Shown piece by piece: positions 46,668-54,934 of a stretch of DNA of 64,000 bases (the stretch's first letter is position 1; each line of letters opens with the position of its first letter). The translations under genes were made by a program, and so were the position numbers. Below the pieces are notes generated by a model. It made no database searches. It saw only the letters and a list, made by a program, of their open reading frames with translations, and was not told where the DNA came from. The DNA lies in the NCBI RefSeq assembly GCF_022664455.2, contig NZ_JAKRKC020000002.1, forward strand, positions 1,922,001 through 1,986,000. The letters are read 5' to 3'. Origin of the DNA: Actinomadura luzonensis (lineage in GTDB: Bacteria > Actinomycetota > Actinomycetes > Streptosporangiales > Streptosporangiaceae).

Positions 46668-47147
46668 ATGACATTGATCGCATCTCCGCCGCATATGAGT
46701 GGAACGGTCCAAAGGTCGGCCGGGGCGCGGGTGCCGGCTCCCTGGGTGCGGGCGGTGCCGTCGCCCGGCGCGCCGCCGTCGGCGTACCTGCCGCCTTCGG
46801 TGTACGGGCCCTCGGGGTACGCGCCCTGGGCGTCCCCGCCGGCAACCCGTCCCGACGGGTACCGCCCGCGTCACGCCACCGTGCCGCGACCGCCCGCCCG
46901 CCGGCGGGCCGGCCCGCACCCGCGGCCGCGCCGCACCGGCTCACCCGTGCCGCAGGCCCCGCCCCAGGCTCCACCCCAGGCCCCGCCCCAGGCCCCACCG
47001 CGGGCCCCGCGCCAGGCCCCGCCGGCGGCCCCGCGCCGCGAGCCGCCCCGGCCCGCGCTGCCCCGGGGCCCCGTCGACCCGTGCGCGACCTTCCACGACT
47101 TCCGCCGCGACCCCTGTTACGCCTTCCTGGACCGGCTCACCCGATAG
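46668..47147 (+). CDS. Proline-rich protein with a conserved-looking cysteine tail
   Basis: A 159-residue product, Pro/Ala/Arg-rich, with a QAPP repeat (about 100-125, from 12-bp DNA units). It ends in a different, more ordinary sequence: VDPCATFHDFRRDPCYAFLDRLTR. The two Cys and the aromatic content of this tail suggest a small conserved motif behind a disordered region. The start is uncertain (ATG 46668 or 46695) and no Shine-Dalgarno is clear. The opposite strand also has an open frame here, but of lower quality. No family is recognised. Confidence 0.45.
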   Translation: MTLIASPPHMSGTVQRSAGARVPAPWVRAVPSPGAPPSAYLPPSVYGPSGYAPWASPPATRPDGYRPRHATVPRPPARRRAGPHPRPRRTGSPVPQAPPQAPPQAPPQAPPRAPRQAPPAAPRREPPRPALPRGPVDPCATFHDFRRDPCYAFLDRLTR

Positions 47148-47197
47148 CGGGTGACCCGTGGGCGCGCCGGCCGGACCGGCGCGCCCCACCGGAGGGC

Positions 47198-47524
47198 TCA
47201 GTCGTCGTCGGCCTCGCCCTGGTCGTCGTCCGGCTCGGCCTGGGCGGCGGCCTGCTGGGTGACCGCGCCGCTGGCGGAGTCCACGGCCACCTCGTACACC
47301 TGCGTGCCCTTGGTCAGCTCGATCTCCCACTTGCCGGAGTCGTCGTGGTCCACCTCGCTCACCCAGGCGCCCTGGACCTTCTGGTGGGCCAGCTCGATGG
47401 CCTTCTCCGCGGTGACCTTGGGGGCCTCGGGCGCGGCGGTGGCGGCGTAGGCGGCGGCCCCGCCGCCCGCGAGCAGCGCGACGACCCCGGCACCGGCAAC
47501 AATGATCTTCTTCGTGATTCGCAT
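47198..47524 (-). CDS. PepSY domain-containing exported protein
   Basis: A 108-residue protein with an N-terminal hydrophobic segment (KKIIVAGAGVVALLAGGGAAAYA) and one PepSY domain (VTAEKAIELAHQKVQGAWVSEVDHDDSGKWEIEL), finishing in an acidic tail. PepSY domains often inhibit peptidases or sit beside two-component systems, and this gene precedes a sensor kinase pair in reverse order. It is transcribed after the kinase gene with a 35-bp gap, so it may belong to that operon. Confidence 0.9.
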   Translation of the reverse strand: MRITKKIIVAGAGVVALLAGGGAAAYAATAAPEAPKVTAEKAIELAHQKVQGAWVSEVDHDDSGKWEIELTKGTQVYEVAVDSASGAVTQQAAAQAEPDDDQGEADDD

Positions 47525-47559
47525 GACCCCAGGACATCGCGGACGCCGATAACCGCGCG

Positions 47560-48798
47560 CTAAGCCGCTCCTAAAACCACCTCAACCCGCGCCCCGCCCC
47601 CTTCCGCCGCGGAGACCTCCAGCCGGCCGCCGGACGACTCGGCGGTGCGCCGGACGATGTCCAGGCCGAGGCCGGTCGAGCCGCCGCCGCTGGTGCCGCG
47701 TTCCAGGAGGGCGGGCTCGAAACCGGGCCCGGCGTCGCGCACGGTGAGCAGCGCCCCCTCGGGGTGCCGCGCCAGCCGTACGGACAGGGCGGCGCCCTCG
47801 GGCGTGTGCGCGAAGACGTTGCCGAGCAACGCGTCCACGACCGCCGCCAGCTCCTCGGCCCCCACCGCGACCGGCAGCGGCCCGTCCGGCAGCGACACCG
47901 CGACCTCCCGCCCCTGGTCCTCGGCCAGCACCGACCAGAACCGCACCCGCTCGCGCACCACCGCGCCCGCCTCGCACGACCCCCGCCCGGCCGTGCGCTG
48001 CCGCGCCTCGGTGATGACGGCGCTCACCGCCCGCTCCAGCGCGTCGACCCTGGCCTGCAGCCGGGCCGCCTCCTCCGGGTCGCGCAGCGCCTCGGCGTCC
48101 AGCCGGAGGCCGGTCAGAGGCGTGCGCAGCCGGTGCGACAGGTCCGCCACCGACTCCCGCTCGGCGGCCAGCAGCGCGTCGATCCGCCCGGCCAGGTGGT
48201 TGAGCGCCAGCGCCACCGAGCGCACCTCGGGCGGCCCGCCGGGCTCGGCCCGCGCGGCGAGGTCGCCCCCGGCCAGCCGGTGCGAGACCCTGGCCAGCCC
48301 GTCCACCGGCCGCGTCACGGCCAGCGCCAGCCGGTCGGCCAGCACGATCCCCAGCACCACCAGCGCCAGCCCCAGCACCAGCAGCGCCGCCCACGCCTCG
48401 CGCACGCCCCTCATCAGCTCGGCGTCGGACACGAACACCCTGATCACCGCCGTGCCCTGCGGCGACTGCGCGGAGACCAGCACCTCCCGGCCGCCGCCGG
48501 CCTCGGCGGTCACGCTGCGCCCGGTCGCGGCCAGCCGCACCGCGGCCGAGCGCGGGGCGGGCGCGCCGAGCGTGCCGCCGTCCGGCAGGAACACCGTCAC
48601 CGGCCGCGCCACCTGCTCCACCGCCACCGCGAGGTCGGGCGTGCCGGCGGCCACCGCGACGGACCCGGCCGCGGCCGTGGCCCGCTCCATCGCCCCGTTC
48701 GCGGCCACGGCCCTGATGAGCAGCGCCATCGGCACCAGCAGCGCGACCAGCACCAGCGACGTGGTGGCCGCCACCAGCAGCGCCAGCCAGCGCCTCAC
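47560..48798 (-). CDS. Two-component sensor histidine kinase
   Basis: A 412-residue membrane kinase: TM1 (WLALLVAATTSLVLVALLVP), an extracytoplasmic region of about 120 residues, TM2 (AALLVLGLALVVLGIVLA), HAMP, and the dimerisation His in ADLSHRLRTPLTGL (about 221). The ATPase has VDALLGNVFAHTP (N box), VRDAGPGF (G1) and GGGSTGLGLDIV (G2). It starts at GTG 48798, overlapping the regulator stop by 4 bp (GTGA). The signal is unknown. The PepSY gene downstream suggests an envelope signal. Confidence 0.95.
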   Translation of the reverse strand: MRRWLALLVAATTSLVLVALLVPMALLIRAVAANGAMERATAAAGSVAVAAGTPDLAVAVEQVARPVTVFLPDGGTLGAPAPRSAAVRLAATGRSVTAEAGGGREVLVSAQSPQGTAVIRVFVSDAELMRGVREAWAALLVLGLALVVLGIVLADRLALAVTRPVDGLARVSHRLAGGDLAARAEPGGPPEVRSVALALNHLAGRIDALLAAERESVADLSHRLRTPLTGLRLDAEALRDPEEAARLQARVDALERAVSAVITEARQRTAGRGSCEAGAVVRERVRFWSVLAEDQGREVAVSLPDGPLPVAVGAEELAAVVDALLGNVFAHTPEGAALSVRLARHPEGALLTVRDAGPGFEPALLERGTSGGGSTGLGLDIVRRTAESSGGRLEVSAAEGGGARVEVVLGAA

Positions 48799-49475
48799 GC
48801 CGGCCCGACCAGCTTGACGCCGACCCCGCGCACGGTGTGCAGGTAGCGGGGCTCGGCGGCGGTCTCGCCGAGCTTCCTGCGCAGCCACGACAGGTGCACG
48901 TCCACCGTCTTGTCCGCGCCCCCGTAAGGGAGCTGCCACACCTCGGTCAGCAGCTCCCGCTTGGTCACCACCTCGCCCGGCCGGGCGGCCAGGTAGTGCA
49001 GCACGTCGAACTCGCGCGGCGTGAGGTCCAGCGGCGCGCCGTCCAGCGTCGCGGTGCGGGCCCGCGGGTCCACCCGCAGCGTCCCCACCGCCAGCGGCTC
49101 GGGCGCCGGGCCGCCGCCGGCCCGCCGCAGCACCGCCCGCACCCGGGCGTCGAGCTGCGCCGCGCTGTACGGCTTGACCACGTAGTCGTCGGCCCCGGCG
49201 TCGAGGACGGGCACCATCTCGGCGTCGCCGTCGCGCGCGGTGGCCACGATGACCGGCACCCGGCTGACCGCGCGCAGCATGCGCAGCAGCTCCACGCCGT
49301 CCAGGTCGGGCAGGCCGAGGTCGAGCACGATGAGGTCGGGCCGGTCCGCGACGGCCAGCTTCAGCCCGTCGAGCGCGGTCGGCGAGGAGGACACCGCGTG
49401 CCCCAGCTCCCTCAGCCCCCGGCTGAGCGCCGTGCGGATCGCCACGTCGTCCTCGATGAGCAGGATGTCGGCCAT
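48795..49475 (-). CDS. OmpR/PhoB-family response regulator
   Basis: A 226-residue regulator: receiver domain with DD near residues 8-9 (IEDDVAI), the phospho-acceptor Asp at about 51 (DLIVLDLGLPDLDG) and Lys in VVKPYSAA, then a winged-helix domain (LTPREFDVLHYLAARPGEVV; LHTVRGVGVKLV). It is first in the operon regulator-kinase-PepSY. The 49476-49567 gap to a divergent exported protein gene probably carries promoters for both. Confidence 0.96.
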   Translation of the reverse strand: MADILLIEDDVAIRTALSRGLRELGHAVSSSPTALDGLKLAVADRPDLIVLDLGLPDLDGVELLRMLRAVSRVPVIVATARDGDAEMVPVLDAGADDYVVKPYSAAQLDARVRAVLRRAGGGPAPEPLAVGTLRVDPRARTATLDGAPLDLTPREFDVLHYLAARPGEVVTKRELLTEVWQLPYGGADKTVDVHLSWLRRKLGETAAEPRYLHTVRGVGVKLVGPA

Positions 49476-49567
49476 AGCACGAACGTAGCCGGTCGCGGCC
49501 CCTGGCCAGGAACGTCTTATCGTGCCCTTAACGTGGTCTTAGCCCGGCGTGGGGGAAGCTGGGAGCG

Positions 49568-49990
49568 ATGAAGAAGTACCTGCTGGCCTGGGCGGCCACC
49601 GCGGTCGCCGCCACCGGGGCGTCCCTGGCCGTGCTCGGCCTGCTGGGCACCGGCGTGACCGGCACGCCCGGGCGCGTCCTCAGCGAGGAGGAGGTCGCCG
49701 CGGCGCTCGCCACCGCCACCGCCCGCGCCGCCGCCACCCCGGCGGGCACGCCGGGCCAGGGCCAGGAGGGCCGGCTGATCCGCGGCGCGGGCGGCACGGT
49801 CATCGCCTCCTGCGACGCCGCCGGCCTGGTGACGCTGCGCTCCTGGAGCCCCGCCCAGGACTGGTCGGTGGACGGCGTCGAGCCGGGCCCGGCCCCGGAG
49901 GCGAAGGTCGAGTTCGAGCCGCCCGAGGGCGAGGACGTCGAGCTGACGATCGCCTGCTCGGCGGGCCGTCCCGTGCTGCGCCAAGGCTGA
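49568..49990 (+). CDS. Small exported hypothetical protein next to the two-component system
   Basis: A 140-residue product starting MKKYLLAWAATAVAATGASLAVLGLLG, a signal peptide or anchor. An Ala-rich helix and a compact domain follow, with two Cys (IASCDAAG, TIACSAG) that may pair. No family is recognised. Divergence from the response regulator suggests it is a target or partner of the system. Confidence 0.7.
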   Translation: MKKYLLAWAATAVAATGASLAVLGLLGTGVTGTPGRVLSEEEVAAALATATARAAATPAGTPGQGQEGRLIRGAGGTVIASCDAAGLVTLRSWSPAQDWSVDGVEPGPAPEAKVEFEPPEGEDVELTIACSAGRPVLRQG

Positions 49991-50040
49991 TCACGTGGGC
50001 CCCGCGGCTACCTGGTCTTCGAGGAGGCTCCCGCTGAGGC

Positions 50041-51954
50041 TCACGCCTCGGCGGTCAGCGCCGTCCTGGTCAGCTCGGCCTGCCGGGTGATCTGGCCCAG
50101 CACGATCGGGTTGACGCCTCTGGCCGTGAACAGCGCGACCATCTCCTCCAGCACCGCCCCGGCCCGGGCCAGGTCGCCCTGCCGGGCCTCGGCCCTGGCC
50201 AGGCGGCGCATGACGAGGTTGAGCGTGATGTTGTCCACGGTGCCGTCCCGCGCGACCCGGCTCAGGTGCTCGATGCCCTGCTTCGGGTCGGGCGGCCGCA
50301 CCCGCAGGCGCTTGCCCGTGGTCAGCGCCTTGAACTCGCTCTCCGCGTTCAGTCCCTTCACCAGCCGCGCGTACGTGGCGAGCGGATGCTCGCCGTAGCG
50401 GTCGATGACCTCGTCCAGCGCCTGGTTGCCGGCCCGCAGCGCCGGCGAGTCGGAGCCCAGCAGGGAGAACAGCTTGCCCTGCTCCTCGCCCAGCATCAGC
50501 TCCGCCACCTGGTGGTCGTCGCGGGTGACCGGCAGCCGCACCCGCACGAGGCAGGCGGGGGAGACGATGCGCGAGCCGTCGGCCGCGACGTACTGGGCGC
50601 GGACCCGGTACTCGCCGGGCTGCTGGAAGTAGTGCCCGTCGCGGCCGTGCCCGATGTACGCGCTGCGGTACATGGCCGGGTTGCCCCCGTCCAGGCGGAT
50701 GCCGGGCGAGGTGTCCACGCAGTGCCGCATCATCGGCCGGTAGAGCACGGTCCGGCCGCCCGGCTGGGTGATCGACACCTGGGTGAACTCGGTGTCGGGG
50801 TGCAGGTGCCCGTGCGTGACGGCGGGCCCGCCGGGCGCGGACAGCCTCAGCTCGACCACGACCGGCTCGCCCAGCTCGAACGACTCCTTGGCGCGCAGTT
50901 CCAGCCGCAGCCCGGAACGGTCCTCCACGGGCTGCTCGAACGGCGCGATCTCGGTCGCGCCGGTGCCGAAGGCGTTCGCGCCCATCGCCACGTCCCGGTA
51001 GCGGCCGTGGCGCAGGTGCACCAGCTCGGCGTCGGTGAACTGGAAGGGGAAGGCCGCCCAGTAGCCGCGCTCGCCGTCCGGGCGGTAGTTCTGCGCGTGG
51101 TTCATCCAGCTCAGGTCGCCGAAGCCGCCCTCGGGGCCGAGCGGCTGCGGCGGGACCGCGAGGTTCTTCTGCCAGGGGTGCAGCAGGTTGAAGGCGTGCC
51201 CGAGCTCGTGCACGTACGCCCGGAGCTGCGCCCGCCGCGCCTCCGGCGTCGTGCCCTTGATCGCGTCGTGGCACACGGCGGCGCCCTGGCGCTGGTGGGC
51301 GTCGTCGTAGTCGAACATGACGCCCCGGTAGCCGCCGACGTGCCGGCCGGCCACCAGCAGCCACACCCGCCAGGCCGGCGCGTCGGCGAACGCGCCGAAC
51401 TGCTGCGTCATCGCGTGGTGCAGCTCGGCGTCGCTCCACGCCAGGTCATCCCCCGAGCCGTCCACCGGGATCACGCCGGGCTCGGCGAGGGTCAGCTCGA
51501 CGCCCGCCTCCGCGTACGCGGTGACCACGCTCAGCTCGCGCGGCGGCGCGCCGCCCGGGGCCGGCAGCGACCCGGTGTGGTACGACCCGAACGGCACCGG
51601 CCCCACCACCGAGTCGACCTCCAGCCGCACCCGGCGGAAGCACGGCGAGGCGAAGGCCACCTGGAACGCGCGCCCGGCCAGCGCCGCCGTGCCCGCGCCC
51701 GCGCTGATCGTGACGCTCACGTCCTTGACCGGCGTCTCGAACGTGAACGTCCCCGCCCCCTCGATCCTGGCCCGCGACCCCTCCGCGTGCACGGCGGGGG
51801 CGTTGACCACGAACGAGCCGACGTAGGAGGTGGTGGCGCCGGTCACGGCGAACAGGTCGCCGCTCACCCGCCCGGTCGGCCTGCTCCCGTCGACGTCGAC
51901 CCGGAGCGCCAGCCGCGCGTCGCCGCTCTGTCCCTCGTACAGCCCGCTGATCAT
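50041..51954 (-). CDS. Metzincin-like zinc metalloprotease, apparently cytoplasmic
   Basis: A 637-residue protein with HELGHAFNLLH at about 248-258, which is the full HExxHxxxxxH zinc site. Before it is a beta-rich N-terminal half (RLALRVDVDGSRPTGRVSGDLF). After it are YIGHGRDGHYFQQPGEYRVRAQY, an immunoglobulin-like part, and about 150 helical residues. There is no signal peptide, so it acts in the cytosol or leaves by another route. ATG 51954 has GGGAG in good position. I do not recognise a specific family beyond the zinc motif. Confidence 0.8.
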   Translation of the reverse strand: MISGLYEGQSGDARLALRVDVDGSRPTGRVSGDLFAVTGATTSYVGSFVVNAPAVHAEGSRARIEGAGTFTFETPVKDVSVTISAGAGTAALAGRAFQVAFASPCFRRVRLEVDSVVGPVPFGSYHTGSLPAPGGAPPRELSVVTAYAEAGVELTLAEPGVIPVDGSGDDLAWSDAELHHAMTQQFGAFADAPAWRVWLLVAGRHVGGYRGVMFDYDDAHQRQGAAVCHDAIKGTTPEARRAQLRAYVHELGHAFNLLHPWQKNLAVPPQPLGPEGGFGDLSWMNHAQNYRPDGERGYWAAFPFQFTDAELVHLRHGRYRDVAMGANAFGTGATEIAPFEQPVEDRSGLRLELRAKESFELGEPVVVELRLSAPGGPAVTHGHLHPDTEFTQVSITQPGGRTVLYRPMMRHCVDTSPGIRLDGGNPAMYRSAYIGHGRDGHYFQQPGEYRVRAQYVAADGSRIVSPACLVRVRLPVTRDDHQVAELMLGEEQGKLFSLLGSDSPALRAGNQALDEVIDRYGEHPLATYARLVKGLNAESEFKALTTGKRLRVRPPDPKQGIEHLSRVARDGTVDNITLNLVMRRLARAEARQGDLARAGAVLEEMVALFTARGVNPIVLGQITRQAELTRTALTAEA

Positions 51955-52018
51955 GGGGAGCTCCCGGAGGTAGCTGGGGATGCCTGTCCGCGAAACGTCC
52001 CCCCGCCGGCGGGGCCTG

Positions 52019-52231
52019 TCAACGACTCCCGCGAACTTCGAGCGCGCCGAGCAGCTCCTCCGACGCCTTGGTGATCGCCTCGACGGCCCGCTCGAACGCC
52101 TCGGCGTTGTGCGCGGCCGGCGCCCGGAACCCGGAGATCTTCCTGACGTACTGCAGCGCCGCCGCCCGCACGTCGTCCTCGCTGACGCTCTCGACGTACG
52201 GGGGCCGCAGGGTCTTGATGCTCCTACACAT
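52019..52231 (-). CDS. DUF2277 family protein
   Basis: A 70-residue protein beginning MCRSIKTLRPPYVESVSEDD with RAAALQYVRKISGFRAP, the hallmark of DUF2277. Length and start fit the family. It follows the second iclR gene after only 3 bp, so it is probably the last gene of the glycolate operon. Function is unknown. Confidence 0.92.
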   Translation of the reverse strand: MCRSIKTLRPPYVESVSEDDVRAAALQYVRKISGFRAPAAHNAEAFERAVEAITKASEELLGALEVRGSR

Positions 52232-52234
52232 GGC

Positions 52235-52978
52235 TCAACCGTAATAGCCGATGCGCTGGCTTATCTCCCGAGCGCCCCTGACCAGCAGCTCGCCCACTTC
52301 TGGCAGCCGCTCGGGCGTCAGCCGGTAGGACGGCCCCGACGCGCTCACCGCCGCCACCACGGCCCCGTCGCCGCCGCGCACCGGCGCGGCCACGGCGTTC
52401 AGCCCGACCTCCAGCTCCTCCACCGTGCAGGCCCAGCCGCGCTCCCTGACCTCGGCCAGCTCCAGCTCGGCGGCGGAGGTGCGGGTGCGCGGCGTGTAGC
52501 GCTCCAGCTCGCCCGCGGGCAGCCGCAGCGCGCCGAAGGCCAGCAGCACCTTGCCGCTGGAGGTGGCGTGGGACGGGGTGCGCTGGCCGACCCAGTTGTG
52601 GCCGCTGATCGCGGCCGGGCCGCGGACCTGGCTGATGTTGACCGTGGCGCCGTCCTGCGGCACCGCCACGTTGACGGTCTCGCCGATCGCCGACGCCAGC
52701 CGCAGGCACACGGGCCGGCTCTCGCGGGCCAGGTCGAGCTGGGCCGTGGCGGCGCCGGCCAGCCTGATGACCCCGAACCCCAGCCGGTAGCGGCCCCGGT
52801 CGCCGCTCTGCTCCACCAGACCGCCCTGCTCCAGCGCGGCCAGCAGCCGGAACGCCGTGGACTTGTGCACGTCGAGCTCCGCCGCGAGGTCGGTCACCCG
52901 GGTGGCGCCCTCGCGGGCGAGGATCTCCAGGATCGCGATGGCCCGGTCCACCGACTGGACCGTCGTGCTGTTGCTCAT
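52235..52978 (-). CDS. IclR-family transcriptional regulator (second of a pair)
   Basis: A 247-residue regulator: winged HTH (ATRVTDLAAELDVHKSTAFRLLAALEQGGLV) and an effector domain with SSGKVLLAFG, ACTVEELEVGLNAVAAPV and AVSASGPSYRL. It is 11 bp downstream of a paralogous iclR. IclR proteins often sense glyoxylate or aromatic acids. Placement at the end of the glycolate/malate-synthase operon fits a glyoxylate sensor, though that is inferred. Confidence 0.93.
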   Translation of the reverse strand: MSNSTTVQSVDRAIAILEILAREGATRVTDLAAELDVHKSTAFRLLAALEQGGLVEQSGDRGRYRLGFGVIRLAGAATAQLDLARESRPVCLRLASAIGETVNVAVPQDGATVNISQVRGPAAISGHNWVGQRTPSHATSSGKVLLAFGALRLPAGELERYTPRTRTSAAELELAEVRERGWACTVEELEVGLNAVAAPVRGGDGAVVAAVSASGPSYRLTPERLPEVGELLVRGAREISQRIGYYG

Positions 52979-52989
52979 AGCGCAACAGG

Positions 52990-53736
52990 TTACTCGGCGT
53001 GCGGGCCGAACTCCCCGCCGAAGCCGCTCGCGATCCGCCGCAGGCCCGCGGCCAGCTCGGCGCGGTCCAGCGCGTCGATGCGCTCGGCCGGCCCCGACAC
53101 CGACATCGCCGCCACCACCCGCCCGCCGTCGCACACCGGCACGGCCAGGCAGTGCACGCCCAGCTCCTCCTCGCCGAGGTCCATCGCCCAGCCGCGCTCG
53201 CGCACCGCGTCCAGCTCGGCGAGCATGTCGGTGACGGCGGTGATCGTGTTGGGGGTGCGGCGGGGCATGCCGGTGCGCTCGAACACCGCGAGCGCCTCCT
53301 GCGGCGGCCGGCCCGCCAGCAGCACCTTGCCCACGGCCGTGCTGTGCGGCAGCACCCGCCGCCCCACCTCGGCGAACATGCGCAGCCGGCGCGGCGAGGG
53401 CACCTGCGCCACGTAGACGACGAAGTCGCCTTCGAGCACCGCCAGGTTCGCCGTCTCGCCGGACAGCTCCACCATCTTCGCCAGGTACGGCTGCGCCCAC
53501 ACGCCGACCATGCCCCCCGCGACGCCGCCCAGCCGGACCAGGCCGCCGCCGAGCGCGTACCGCCGGTCGGTGTCCTGGCGCACGTAGCCGCGGGCGAGCA
53601 GCGTCTGCAGCAGCCGGTGGATGGTCCCGTACGGCAGGCCGGTGCGGGCCGCGAGCTCCGACAGCCCCGCCTCGCCGCCGTGCTCGGCCAGCGCCTCCAG
53701 CACGTCGAGCGCCCGCTCCACGGACTGCACGCTCAC
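52990..53736 (-). CDS. IclR-family transcriptional regulator (first of a pair)
   Basis: A 248-residue regulator with winged HTH (AGLSELAARTGLPYGTIHRLLQTLLARGYV) and effector domain (STAVGKVLLAG, AMDLGEEELGVHCLAVPV, AMSVSGPAERID). GTG 53736 overlaps the glcF stop by 4 bp, so it is co-translated with the glycolate oxidase. It is the likelier direct controller of the operon. Confidence 0.93.
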   Translation of the reverse strand: MSVQSVERALDVLEALAEHGGEAGLSELAARTGLPYGTIHRLLQTLLARGYVRQDTDRRYALGGGLVRLGGVAGGMVGVWAQPYLAKMVELSGETANLAVLEGDFVVYVAQVPSPRRLRMFAEVGRRVLPHSTAVGKVLLAGRPPQEALAVFERTGMPRRTPNTITAVTDMLAELDAVRERGWAMDLGEEELGVHCLAVPVCDGGRVVAAMSVSGPAERIDALDRAELAAGLRRIASGFGGEFGPHAE

Positions 53737-54932
53737 AGCGCGACCCCGCGCAGCGAGGCGTCCAGGACCTCGGCCGTGTGCGCGACCCGGATCTCCCGCC
53801 CGGCCCGCCGCATCGCCGCCGCGATCTGCATCGTGCACCCCGGGTTGGCCGACACCAGCAGCTCGGCTCCGGCCGCCGCCACCGCCCGCGCCTTGCGGTC
53901 GCCGAGCTCGCGCGCCGCCTCCGGCTGGAAGATGTTGTACGTGCCGGCCGAGCCGCAGCAGATCGCCGACTCCGGCACCTCGCGCAGCTCCAGGTCGGGG
54001 ATGCCGGCCAGCAGCTCGCGCGGCTGGGACCGCACGCCCTGTGCGTGGGCCAGGTGGCAGGCGTCGTGGTAGGCCACGCTGAGCGGCAGCGGGTGCCGCT
54101 TGGCCGCCGGCCCCAGCTCGGCCAGGAACTCCGACAGGTCGCGCACCTCGAACCCCGGCTCGCGGCCCAGCAGCTCGCCGTACTCCTTCATGGACGAGCC
54201 GCAGCCGGCCGCGTTCACCACGACCGTGCGCACCCCGGCCCGCTCGAAGGCCCGCACCGTGCGCGCCGCCAGCCGCCTGGCCTGCTCCGCCCGCCCGGAG
54301 TGCACGCTGAGCGCGCCGCAGCAGCCCTGCGGCGGGATCACCACGTCGCAGCCCTCCAGCGCCAGCACCCGCGCGGTGGCCGCGTTGACCTGCGGGAAGA
54401 ACTCGCGCTGCACACAGCCGGTGAGCATGCCGACCACCGCCCGGCGCTCGCCCCGCGCCCGCACCAGGCGCGGCAGCCGCTGCCGCCGCCCGGCCTCGGG
54501 CGCGAGCGCGGCCATCGCGCCGAGGCTCGCGTCCGCCCTGCCGAGGTAGCCCGCCATGCGCCGGCCCAGGGCCGCCGCCGGGCGCGCCAGCCGCAGCCGC
54601 CGCGGGTAGGGGAACAGGCTGAACACGATGCCGCGCACCGCCCGCTCCCGGGGGTCGCGCTCGTGCCGCCGCTCCACCTCCACCCGGGTCGACTCGATCA
54701 GCCGGTCGTAGCGCACCCCGGACGGGCAGGCGGTCACGCAGGCCATGCAGCCGAGGCAGGCGTCGAAGTGCCCGGCCATCTCCGGCGTCACCGGGGTGCC
54801 CTCGACGTGCTGCTTCATCAGGTGGATGCGGCCGCGCGGCGAGTCCATCTCCTCGCCCCACAACACGTACGTGGGACACGTCGGCAGGCAGAACCCGCAG
54901 TGCACGCAGTCGTCGATCAGCTTCGGGTCCAT
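53733..54932 (-). CDS. glcF: Glycolate oxidase iron-sulfur subunit
   Basis: A 399-residue protein with two N-terminal 4Fe-4S motifs (CVHCGFCLPTCP and CLGCMACVTACP) and two CCG domains (QGCCGALSVHSG, SAICCGSAGTYNIFQP). It passes electrons from the GlcDE flavoproteins to the membrane chain. ATG 54932 is 8 nt after GGAGGA. GTG 54938, overlapping the glcE stop, is too close to it. Confidence 0.95.
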   Translation of the reverse strand: MDPKLIDDCVHCGFCLPTCPTYVLWGEEMDSPRGRIHLMKQHVEGTPVTPEMAGHFDACLGCMACVTACPSGVRYDRLIESTRVEVERRHERDPRERAVRGIVFSLFPYPRRLRLARPAAALGRRMAGYLGRADASLGAMAALAPEAGRRQRLPRLVRARGERRAVVGMLTGCVQREFFPQVNAATARVLALEGCDVVIPPQGCCGALSVHSGRAEQARRLAARTVRAFERAGVRTVVVNAAGCGSSMKEYGELLGREPGFEVRDLSEFLAELGPAAKRHPLPLSVAYHDACHLAHAQGVRSQPRELLAGIPDLELREVPESAICCGSAGTYNIFQPEAARELGDRKARAVAAAGAELLVSANPGCTMQIAAAMRRAGREIRVAHTAEVLDASLRGVAL

Positions 54933-54934
54933 GC

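Noticed and set aside
46621..46998. Minus-strand frame opposite the Pro-rich gene
   Set aside because: Composed of Gly/Ala/Arg/Pro runs expected from the complement of Pro-rich coding DNA; no start site.
45914..47563. A 549-codon plus-strand frame across the duplication
   Set aside because: It is the complement of the PEP mutase copies and of the PepSY gene, with no start signal and no recognisable protein.
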